64,000 nucleotides of DNA, taken from an uncultured Lachnospiraceae bacterium (GTDB lineage: Bacteria > Bacillota > Clostridia > Lachnospirales > Lachnospiraceae). The notes under the pieces were generated by a model that did no database searches, had not been told where the DNA came from, and saw only the letters and a list, made by a program, of their open reading frames with translations. The stretch lies in NCBI GenBank assembly GCA_900554415.1, contig USGU01000013.1:7975-71974 (forward strand). The letters are read 5' to 3'. Positions 34,918-43,021 of this stretch are shown here, in pieces (within the stretch, counting starts at the first letter, position 1; every line of letters begins with the position of its first letter). A program made the translations under genes and the position numbers.

Positions 34918-36402
34918 TTATAAATTTGTATATCCCATTAAGGATTCATCCACCTCTTTTGCAGCGTTTCTGCCTTCTGCAATGGCCCACACTACAAGGG
35001 ACTGGCCTCTGTGCATATCGCCTGCGGTAAAGACCTTATCCACGTTGGTTTTATAAGACTGTTTCTCTGTTTTCACATTCGTTCTTTCATCCACTTCCAC
35101 GGTAAAGCTTTCTGGAATATAAGTTTCACATCCCTGAAATCCTGCTGCAATCAGGACCAGATCTGCTGGTAATATTTCTTCTGTCCCCTCTACCGGAATC
35201 ATTTCTGTCCGGTTCTTTTCCGGCAGATACTTTGGCTCCGTATGAATGATTTTCACACCGCATACCTTGCCATCCTCATCTTTCATGAACTCGGATACAG
35301 TAGTCTGATACCGTCTTGGGTCCTCTCCGTAAACATCCCTGGCTTCCTGCTGACCATAATCTGTCTTCAGTACCTTCGGCCACTCTGGCCATGGGTTACT
35401 TTCTTCCCGTACTTTTGGAGGCTCCGACTTGATTTCAATCTGTGTCACACTTGCCGCCCCCAGTCTTATAACTGTTCCGGCACAATCATTTCCCGTATCG
35501 CCACCACCGATAATGACAACCTTCTTTCCCTTTGCCAGTTCGTATGGTGGATTCTGAAAATCGGTTTCCTGCAGTTTCTTTGTCACTTCAGTAAGGAATG
35601 GAACTGCAAAATAAATGCCTTCCGCATCCCTTCCCGGTACATCCACCTCGCGAGGCTGCGAAGCACCGCAGGCAAGAATCACACGGTCATACTGATTCAT
35701 CAGTTCTTCTCCACTGATGTCTTCTCCCACATTGGTATTATAAATAAACTGAATTCCAGATGCTTCCATCAAACGGATTCTGCGGTCAACGACTTCTTTC
35801 TCCAGTTTCATATTTGGAATGCCATAACGCAGGAGTCCGCCCGCCTTATCACTCTTCTCATAAATCGTTACAGAATGTCCCCGCTTGTTAAGCTGTACTG
35901 CTGCCGCAAGACCTGCAGGACCACTTCCCACAATGGCAATCCGCTTGCCTGTCCGTACTTTCGGAATATCCGGTTTCACAAGACCATTTTCAAAAGCATA
36001 CTCGATAATTGCTTTTTCATTTTCCTTGGATGTCACCGGCTCATCGTGAATGCCGCATGCACATGCTGCCTCGCACAAAGCCGGGCAGACTCTTGATGTA
36101 AATTCCGGGAAATTATGTGTTTTGCTCAGACGGTGATATGCCTGTTCCCAGTTTCCCTGACAAATCAGGTCATTGATTTCCGGAATCAGATTATGAAGTG
36201 GACATCCCGATACCATCCCTGCAATCATATCTCCTGCCTGACAGTAAGGAATTCCGCAGTTCATACATCTTGCGCCCTGTCTGCACTGTTCTTCCAGTGG
36301 CAGTCTTCCATGAAATTCCCGGAAACTTTTGATTCGCTCTGCGGCTGGAGTTTCTGGACCATCTTTTCTTTGATATTCTAAAAAACCTGTTGCTTTTCCC
36401 AT
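34918..36402 (-). CDS. gltD: Glutamate synthase (NADPH) small subunit
   Basis: 494 aa. N-terminal Fe-S region (CRQGARCMNCGIPYCQ, later CPALCEAACACGI), FAD-binding GSGPAGLAAA, NADPH-binding GGGDTGNDCAG, and a C-terminal FAD motif FTAGDMHRGQSLVVWAIAEG. It passes electrons from NADPH to the large subunit for the glutamine to glutamate reaction. RBS GGGAGGAG; 14 nt after gltB. Last gene of the pyrG-gltB-gltD operon. Confidence 0.96.
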   Translation of the reverse strand: MGKATGFLEYQRKDGPETPAAERIKSFREFHGRLPLEEQCRQGARCMNCGIPYCQAGDMIAGMVSGCPLHNLIPEINDLICQGNWEQAYHRLSKTHNFPEFTSRVCPALCEAACACGIHDEPVTSKENEKAIIEYAFENGLVKPDIPKVRTGKRIAIVGSGPAGLAAAVQLNKRGHSVTIYEKSDKAGGLLRYGIPNMKLEKEVVDRRIRLMEASGIQFIYNTNVGEDISGEELMNQYDRVILACGASQPREVDVPGRDAEGIYFAVPFLTEVTKKLQETDFQNPPYELAKGKKVVIIGGGDTGNDCAGTVIRLGAASVTQIEIKSEPPKVREESNPWPEWPKVLKTDYGQQEARDVYGEDPRRYQTTVSEFMKDEDGKVCGVKIIHTEPKYLPEKNRTEMIPVEGTEEILPADLVLIAAGFQGCETYIPESFTVEVDERTNVKTEKQSYKTNVDKVFTAGDMHRGQSLVVWAIAEGRNAAKEVDESLMGYTNL

Positions 36403-36416
36403 ATCTGCTCCTCCCG

Positions 36417-39400
36417 CTAGCTTCTGTTTCCAATACTTTCATAAAATGCTTCGATCTGTGCTTCTTCTTTACTCATGCCCTGTTCTTCAAACTGAGAAGA
36501 AATCTGCATCAGACGTTTATAATCTTCTGGAATAATCTTCTTAAATTTAGGAAGATACTCCTCAAATTGCTCCAATACTTCTTTTGCTTTCGAAGAACCT
36601 GTGTATTTTGCATGCTGCTTAAGCATTTCTTTCAGTTCTTCTTTATCATGCTTGTTTTCTACTTTTTCCATGAGAACCATTTCTTTGTTCAGATTCCGGT
36701 AAAGATGGTTCTTTTCATCCAGAACATAAGCAACTCCGCCACTCATTCCTGCTGCAAAATTCTTTCCTGCCGGTCCAAGTACCACGACGCAGCCACCTGT
36801 CATATATTCGCATCCATGTTCACCGACTCCTTCTACCACGGCTCTCACACCGGAATTTCGCACGCAGAATCGCTCTCCTGCCATGCCGGCAATATAAGCC
36901 TCCCCGGAGGTTGCACCGTAAAGGGCTACATTTCCTATAATAATGTTCTTTTCTGACTCATATGCTGCATTTCCCGGTGCATAAACAATCAGCTTTCCAC
37001 CAGATAACCCTTTACCAAAATAGTCGTTGCTGTCCCCGCAGAGCTCCAGTGTCAGTCCTTTCGGGATAAATGCACCAAAGCTTTGTCCTCCTGCTCCCTT
37101 ACACTGGATGGTAACCGTATCTTCTGTAAGTCCATCTGGGTGCCTGCGGGTAATCTCTGCTCCAAGAAGGGTTCCAAAGGTACGGTCTGTATTACTTAAT
37201 TTTACCTGTTCTGTACACGGTTTTCCTTTGGAAATGGCAGTCTGCACTTCTTTCTTTCTTAAAAGTACAGCCTCATCTTTGGTTTCTTCCAGTTTGAAAT
37301 CGTATACGGCTTCTGAAGAAAATACACTGTGTTCTCTGTCCATGGCTGCCGTACTGTTCAAAATACGGCTCAAATCTATTTTCGCACGGATTCCGGTTAA
37401 ATCTTCCCGCTTCTTCAGCAGGTCGGTTCTTCCCACCATCTCATCTACGGTACGGACACCGAGCTTTGCCATGTATTCCCGCACCTGTCTTGCAATAAAG
37501 AGCATAAAGTTCTCCACATACTCCGGTTTTCCCTGAAACCGTTTCCGAAGTTCCGGGTTCTGTGTGGCAATGCCCATCGGACAGGTATCCAGATTACAGA
37601 CTCTCATCATGGTACAGCCTAGGGTTACCAGTGGCGCTGTGGCAAATCCAAATTCTTCTGCGCCTAAAAGGGCTGCCACAACCACGTCTCTTCCGCTCAT
37701 CAGCTTTCCATCCGTCTCAATCATGACACGGCTTCTAAGGCCATTTGCAAGCAGGGTCTGATGGGTCTCTGCAAGTCCAAGCTCCCACGGAAGCCCTGCA
37801 TTGTGGATGGAACTAATTGGTGCTGCTCCGGTTCCTCCGTCATATCCGGATACCAGAATGACCTGTGCTCCAGCCTTTGCCACACCGGCTGCTACCGTTC
37901 CTACGCCTGCCTCGGAAACCAGTTTTACAGAGATACGTGCATATTTATTTGCATTTTTTAAATCATAGATTAACTGCGCCAAATCTTCAATGGAATAAAT
38001 ATCATGATGAGGCGGTGGTGAAATCAGACTCACACCCGGTGTGGAATGTCTGGTCTTTGCAATCCAAGGATACACTTTCTTAGCCGGCAGATGACCGCCC
38101 TCTCCCGGTTTTGCACCCTGTGCCATCTTAATCTGAATCTCCTTGGCACTGGTTAAATAACGGCTTGTAACACCGAATCTTCCGCTTGCCACCTGCTTGA
38201 TTGCTGAACTTCTGTCATGCTTCGTTCCTGCTGAGAGCAGACGTTCATCACTCTCTCCGCCTTCTCCACTGTTGGACTTTCCATGCAGATGATTCATGGC
38301 AACAGCCAGTGCTTCGTGCGCTTCTTCGGAAATCGAACCATAAGACATGGCTCCTGTCTTAAATCGTTTTACAATCGAAGCTTCACTTTCTACTTCATCC
38401 AGAGGTACACCCGTTTCCGGATAATTAAATTCCATCAGCGAACGCAGATATCCGTTTTCTTCTCCGTCAATCAGTTCCGTGTAGGCTTTAAATTTCTCAT
38501 AATCCCCTTCCCGGGTAGACTGCTGCAGCAAATGAATGGTTTTCGGATTATATCGGTGTTCCTCGCCCTGTGCACGCATTTTATGCCGTCCAAGAGCAGT
38601 AAGGGTTAAATCTGCTTCCAGTCCCAACGGATCAAATGCTTTGGAATGCTGTGCATCCGTCTGTCTGGCGATATCCTCTAAGGTAATGCCGCCAATCCGA
38701 CTCACGGTTCCGGTAAAGTACTTGTCTATCACTTCTTCGGAAATACCGATTGCCTCGAAAATCTTACTTCCCTGATAAGACTGAATCGTAGAAATTCCCA
38801 TTTTAGAAGCAATCTTTACAATGCCCTGCATGATGGCATGGTCATAATCATCTACCGCTGCATAGTAATCTTTATTTAACAGACCGTCTTCCACTAATTC
38901 TGCTATGGTTGCATGGGCAAGATATGGATTTACTGCACTTGCGCCATAGCCAAGCAGTGTCGCAAAATGATGTACTTCTCTTGGCTCCCCTGACTCCAGA
39001 ATCAGTGACATAGCTGTACATTTTTTCGTCTGTACCAAGTGCTTATGTACTGCTGCAACTGCCAGCAAGGACGGAAGTGCCACCCGGTTCTCGTCCACAT
39101 CACGGTCTGATAAGATAACAATATTTGCCCCTTCTTTATAGGCTTTATCCACTTCCACAAATAAATGGTCAAGAACACGCTCAATCGGTGTACTCTTATA
39201 AAAGGTAATCGGAACCTGGGCTACCTTAAAGCCGTCTTTCTTCATCGTTTTCATTTTCAGCAGATCCAGATCAGTCAGAATCGGATTATTGATTTTCAGC
39301 ACCTGGCAGTTCTCCGGCTTTTCTTCTAATAAATTACCGTTCTTTCCTACATATACGGTTGTGGACGTAACGATTTTCTCACGGACTGCATCTATCGGTG

Positions 39401-40979
39401 GGTTGGTAACCTGTGCAAACAACTGTTTAAAATAATAAAATAATGGCTGATATTCTTTGGACAGCACCGCAATCGGAGTGTCTACACCCATGGCTCCAAT
39501 CTGTTCTGTCCCGTTTAATGCCATGGAACAGATGCCGTCCCGGTATTCTTCATACGAATATCCAAAAGCTTTCTGCAGCCGCATAAGCTGCTCTCTTGTA
39601 AAGGAAGGAATCTTTTCATTTGGAATCTTAATCTCTGCAAGTGTCAGCAGATTGCTGTCCAGCCACTCTCCATAAGGCTCCTTCTGTGCATAACGCTCTT
39701 TTAACTCTTCATCTGACAGAATTTTCTTGTTTACAGTATCTATCAAAAGCATTTTGCCCGGATGAAGTCGTTCTTTCTTCAGAATATGTGCTTCGTCCAA
39801 ATCCAGTACGCCTACTTCGGAAGACAGAATCAGCCGGTCATCATCCGTCACATAATATCTGGACGGGCGAAGTCCATTTCTGTCCAGAATGGCTCCCATG
39901 ACATCTCCATCGGAAAACAGAATCGATGCCGGACCATCCCAAGGTTCCATCATAGTCGCATAATACTGGTAAAAATCACGTCCCTCCTGGGAAATGGTAT
40001 CGTTATGGGTCCATGGCTCCGGAATCATTGCCATAGCGGCAAGCGGAAGCTCCATCCCTCCCATTGCCAGAAATTCCAATGTATTGTCAAGCATTGCCGA
40101 GTCAGACCCCTGCGTATCTACTACCGGGAGAATCTTTGTCATGTCATCTGCACTTAACACGTTGGAATGCATGGTTTCCTCACGGGCAAGCATCTTATCT
40201 GCATTTCCCTTAATGGTATTGATTTCCCCGTTATGTACCAGCAGACGGTTCGGATGGGCACGCTCCCAACTTGGATTGGTGTTGGTGGAAAAACGGGAAT
40301 GTACCATGGCAATGGCTGACTCATAGGCTTCATCCTGCAAATCCAGGAAGAAAGTGCGAAGCTGATGTACCAGAAACATCCCTTTATATACAATGGTTCT
40401 GCTGGATAAAGATGGCACATAGGTATGGTCATTGCTCTGTTCAAATACACGTCTTACCACATACAGTCTACGTTCAAATGCCAGTCCTTTTTCTACTCCA
40501 TCTGGTTTTTCCACAAATCCCTGACAGATTACCGGCATACAGGCTCTGGCTCTTTCTCCTAACACCTCCGGATTGGTAGGCACATCTCTCCAGCCAAGAA
40601 AATGCATTCCTTCTTTTTCTACAATAATTTCGAACATCTTCTTTGCACGACTTCGTTTCAACTCATTCTGAGGGAAAAAGAACATACCTACTCCATATTC
40701 TCGTTCCTCTCCAATGGCAATGCCAAGCTTTTCACATTCTTTCTTAAAGAAATGATGCGGAATCTGTGTCAGGATTCCAACGCCATCACCGGTCTTTCCC
40801 TCTGCGTCTTTTCCGGCTCTGTGCTCCAGATTTTCTACAATCTTAAGGGCATCATTTACCAGACGGTGTTCTTTCTTTCCACTTATATTTACCACTGCAC
40901 CAATTCCGCAGTTGTCATGTTCAAAGCTTTTATCATATAAGCCCTGTTGTTTTATCTGTTGGTTTTCATTATTTATCAT
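36417..40979 (-). CDS. gltB: Glutamate synthase (GOGAT) large subunit
   Basis: 1520 aa. A short propeptide is followed by the nucleophile Cys24 in DNCGIGAVV (class II glutaminase), then the central domain, the FMN-binding synthase domain with a 3Fe-4S motif CTMMRVCNLDTC, and the C-terminal beta-helix (GAEITRRHPDG onward). It makes two glutamates from glutamine and 2-oxoglutarate. The start overlaps the pyrG stop (ATGA-type overlap), so pyrG and gltB are co-translated. This places a CTP synthase and GOGAT under the same attenuator. Confidence 0.97.
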   Translation of the reverse strand: MINNENQQIKQQGLYDKSFEHDNCGIGAVVNISGKKEHRLVNDALKIVENLEHRAGKDAEGKTGDGVGILTQIPHHFFKKECEKLGIAIGEEREYGVGMFFFPQNELKRSRAKKMFEIIVEKEGMHFLGWRDVPTNPEVLGERARACMPVICQGFVEKPDGVEKGLAFERRLYVVRRVFEQSNDHTYVPSLSSRTIVYKGMFLVHQLRTFFLDLQDEAYESAIAMVHSRFSTNTNPSWERAHPNRLLVHNGEINTIKGNADKMLAREETMHSNVLSADDMTKILPVVDTQGSDSAMLDNTLEFLAMGGMELPLAAMAMIPEPWTHNDTISQEGRDFYQYYATMMEPWDGPASILFSDGDVMGAILDRNGLRPSRYYVTDDDRLILSSEVGVLDLDEAHILKKERLHPGKMLLIDTVNKKILSDEELKERYAQKEPYGEWLDSNLLTLAEIKIPNEKIPSFTREQLMRLQKAFGYSYEEYRDGICSMALNGTEQIGAMGVDTPIAVLSKEYQPLFYYFKQLFAQVTNPPIDAVREKIVTSTTVYVGKNGNLLEEKPENCQVLKINNPILTDLDLLKMKTMKKDGFKVAQVPITFYKSTPIERVLDHLFVEVDKAYKEGANIVILSDRDVDENRVALPSLLAVAAVHKHLVQTKKCTAMSLILESGEPREVHHFATLLGYGASAVNPYLAHATIAELVEDGLLNKDYYAAVDDYDHAIMQGIVKIASKMGISTIQSYQGSKIFEAIGISEEVIDKYFTGTVSRIGGITLEDIARQTDAQHSKAFDPLGLEADLTLTALGRHKMRAQGEEHRYNPKTIHLLQQSTREGDYEKFKAYTELIDGEENGYLRSLMEFNYPETGVPLDEVESEASIVKRFKTGAMSYGSISEEAHEALAVAMNHLHGKSNSGEGGESDERLLSAGTKHDRSSAIKQVASGRFGVTSRYLTSAKEIQIKMAQGAKPGEGGHLPAKKVYPWIAKTRHSTPGVSLISPPPHHDIYSIEDLAQLIYDLKNANKYARISVKLVSEAGVGTVAAGVAKAGAQVILVSGYDGGTGAAPISSIHNAGLPWELGLAETHQTLLANGLRSRVMIETDGKLMSGRDVVVAALLGAEEFGFATAPLVTLGCTMMRVCNLDTCPMGIATQNPELRKRFQGKPEYVENFMLFIARQVREYMAKLGVRTVDEMVGRTDLLKKREDLTGIRAKIDLSRILNSTAAMDREHSVFSSEAVYDFKLEETKDEAVLLRKKEVQTAISKGKPCTEQVKLSNTDRTFGTLLGAEITRRHPDGLTEDTVTIQCKGAGGQSFGAFIPKGLTLELCGDSNDYFGKGLSGGKLIVYAPGNAAYESEKNIIIGNVALYGATSGEAYIAGMAGERFCVRNSGVRAVVEGVGEHGCEYMTGGCVVVLGPAGKNFAAGMSGGVAYVLDEKNHLYRNLNKEMVLMEKVENKHDKEELKEMLKQHAKYTGSSKAKEVLEQFEEYLPKFKKIIPEDYKRLMQISSQFEEQGMSKEEAQIEAFYESIGNRS

Positions 40980-42580
40980 AAGCGTTCTTTCCTTTCAGCA
41001 GCCGCAGCAATTAATCCTTTAAATAATGGATGGGCTTTATCCGGGCGTGACTTAAATTCCGGATGAGCCTGTGTCGCAATAAAGAATGGATGCTCCAGAA
41101 GTTCAATCATTTCTACAATTCTTCCATCCGGTGAAAGTCCGGAAAGCCGCATTCCTTTCTCCTGCAATGCTTCACGGTAAGCGTTATTGACTTCATAACG
41201 ATGTCTGTGTCGTTCTGATATCTCACATTCTCCATATAACGCCTCCGCCAGACTTCCCTTTTCCAGAACACATGGATAAGCACCAAGTCTTAACGTACCT
41301 CCAATATCTTCAATTCCATCCTGTTCCGGCATCAGGGCAATAACCGGGTCCGGTGTCTCCGGTTCCAGCTCAATACTTGCCGCTTTCGGAAGGCCAAGGA
41401 CATTTCTTGCGAATTCCACGATGGCGAGCTGCATCCCAAGACAAAGTCCCAGATATGGCACCTGATGGGTTCTCGCATAGGTGATTGCTGTAATCTTTCC
41501 TTCTGTTCCTCTCTGTCCAAATCCGCCCGGAACAAGGATACCCTGAACATCTCCAAGATATTCTTCTGCGTTTTCCGCATTTAATTCTTCGGAATCAATC
41601 CACTTAATATTGACACTGGTCTTATTGGCAATACCGCCATGCTTCAGTGCTTCTACTACACTTAAGTATGCATCGTGAAGAGCTACATATTTTCCTACAA
41701 TAGCTACGGTTACTTCTTTTTCCGGATGATGCAGATCTTCTGCCAGTTTTTCCCACTCTGTTAAATCCGGCTCCGGACAAGGAATCTGCAGACATTCACA
41801 AACTGCCTGTGCAAGATGTTCTTTTTCCAGCATCAGAGGTACTTCATATAAAGAAGGTGCATCCAGATTCTGTAATACATGCTCTTTCTTCACATTACAG
41901 AACAATGCAATCTTTGCGCGCATCCGGTCGTCAATCGGATAATCCGAACGGCATACCAGAATATCCGGCCAGATTCCCATGCTCTGAAGCTGCTTGACGC
42001 TCATCTGGGTCGGTTTTGTTTTCATTTCTCCGGAAGCTTTCAAATAAGGAATCAATGTAACCTGAATCATGATTGCATTTTCCCGTCCAATCTCAGACTG
42101 AAACTGACGGATGGCCTCTAAGAATGGCTGACTTTCAATGTCTCCTACAGTTCCTCCTACTTCTATGATAGAAATGGTATCTTCATCCGGTTTCCCTTTA
42201 TAAAATCTGCTTTTGATTTCATTGGTAATGTGCGGGATTACCTGAACGGTACCTCCGCCGTAATCTCCATGACGTTCCTTATTTAATACAGACCAGTAAA
42301 TTTTTCCGGTGGTTACATTAGAATTGGCATCTAGACTTTCATTAATAAAGCGTTCGTAATGACCCAAATCCAAATCCGTCTCTGTTCCATCATCTGTCAC
42401 AAAAACTTCCCCATGCTGTATCGGGTTCATAGTTCCCGGGTCTACATTAATATAAGGGTCAAACTTCTGCATGGTCACGCGATATCCGCGTGCTTTCAGA
42501 AGTCTTCCCAGGGAAGCCGCTGTAATTCCTTTCCCAAGACCGGACACCACTCCGCCTGTGACAAAAACATATTTTACCAT
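40976..42580 (-). CDS. pyrG: CTP synthase
   Basis: 534 aa. Amidoligase domain (KYVFVTGGVVSGLGKGI; DPYINVDPGTM) followed by a class I glutamine amidotransferase (PGGFGQRG, nucleophile in LGLCLGMQLA, His/Glu in QAHPEF). It converts UTP to CTP using glutamine. RBS GGAGG precedes the ATG. First gene of an operon with gltB and gltD; its leader carries a promoter, a terminator with a competing hairpin, and palindrome copy B. Confidence 0.97.
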   Translation of the reverse strand: MVKYVFVTGGVVSGLGKGITAASLGRLLKARGYRVTMQKFDPYINVDPGTMNPIQHGEVFVTDDGTETDLDLGHYERFINESLDANSNVTTGKIYWSVLNKERHGDYGGGTVQVIPHITNEIKSRFYKGKPDEDTISIIEVGGTVGDIESQPFLEAIRQFQSEIGRENAIMIQVTLIPYLKASGEMKTKPTQMSVKQLQSMGIWPDILVCRSDYPIDDRMRAKIALFCNVKKEHVLQNLDAPSLYEVPLMLEKEHLAQAVCECLQIPCPEPDLTEWEKLAEDLHHPEKEVTVAIVGKYVALHDAYLSVVEALKHGGIANKTSVNIKWIDSEELNAENAEEYLGDVQGILVPGGFGQRGTEGKITAITYARTHQVPYLGLCLGMQLAIVEFARNVLGLPKAASIELEPETPDPVIALMPEQDGIEDIGGTLRLGAYPCVLEKGSLAEALYGECEISERHRHRYEVNNAYREALQEKGMRLSGLSPDGRIVEMIELLEHPFFIATQAHPEFKSRPDKAHPLFKGLIAAAAERKERL

Positions 42581-42634
42581 GATTCATTCCTCCATCATTA
42601 TAATTATTACATAAAATATAGCTTGCAATTCATT

Positions 42635-42670
42635 TTTCTTTATTAGGAAAGGATTTTCCCAATAAAGAAA
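42635..42670. repeat. Palindromic element, copy B (pyrG leader)
   Basis: 16-bp arms with one mismatch, TTTCTTTATTAGGAAA / TTTCCCAATAAAGAAA, around a 4-nt centre. On the minus strand the first arm also supplies the T-rich tract of the pyrG leader terminator. Same core (TTATyAGGAAA) as copies A and C. Confidence 0.8.
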
Positions 42671-42717
42671 GGGTGTCAAACAAACCCGCTCTCGCAGGCT
42701 GTCTGACACCCTCGTCA
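42664..42717 (-). terminator. pyrG-gltBD leader attenuator: terminator with competing hexaloop hairpin
   Basis: Stem GGGTGTCA / TGACACCC with an inner AGCCTGC-GAGA-GCGGGTT helix (42671-42711), followed by TTTCTTTATT on the minus strand. Just 5' of it, TGAC-GAGGGT-GTCA (42717-42704) can form a hairpin that uses the same 5' arm. Its loop has G at position 4 but also G at position 1, as in carA. About 30 nt of A-rich unstructured RNA separates the predicted start from this hairpin. Confidence 0.75.
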
Positions 42718-42755
42718 TTTGTTTTTATTTCTTTAATTTACCATTTATTTGAAAT

Positions 42756-42784
42756 ATAATATACGATTCTGACGCTTTTGTAAA
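42756..42784 (-). promoter_or_regulatory. pyrG-gltB-gltD promoter
   Basis: TTTACA (42784-42779), 17 nt, TATTAT (42761-42756). Predicted transcript start near 42749. Divergent from the glnN promoter about 50 bp away. Confidence 0.75.
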
Positions 42785-42831
42785 GTAGTTTTGAAAAGTA
42801 TTTTTTATTTTTTTAAACTTAAAATTTTCTA

Positions 42832-42859
42832 TTGACAAATCAGAAAATACGTGTATACT
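42832..42859 (+). promoter_or_regulatory. glnN-purF promoter
   Basis: TTGACA (42832-42837), 16 nt, TATACT (42854-42859). A small dyad TACGT-N7-ACGTA (42848-42864) covers the -10 and could be an operator. Predicted start near 42866. Confidence 0.8.
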
Positions 42860-42868
42860 ACGTAGCAT

Positions 42869-42917
42869 AAAGCAAGGGTGCTTTGGATATATATTTTATC
42901 CAAAGTGCCCTTTTTTT
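42869..42917 (+). terminator. glnN leader attenuator: terminator with competing hexaloop hairpin
   Basis: Terminator stem GGGTGCTTTGGATA / TATCCAAAGTGCCC (42876-42889 with 42897-42910), then seven T. A competing hairpin AAAGC-AAGGGT-GCTTT (42869-42884) uses part of the terminator's 5' arm; its hexaloop AAGGGU has A at position 1 and G at position 4, the ANTAR-target pattern. The terminator lies only about 10 nt after the predicted start and more than 100 nt before the gene, and no upstream gene points this way. Confidence 0.8.
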
Positions 42918-43021
42918 GATGCAAAAGCGGACACTGTGCAGATAATCAGGCAGTTCTGAAGCATCTACATTATTCTATATTCTACTATATTCTATGGAGC
43001 ATGAGAAAGGAGCGTATGTTT

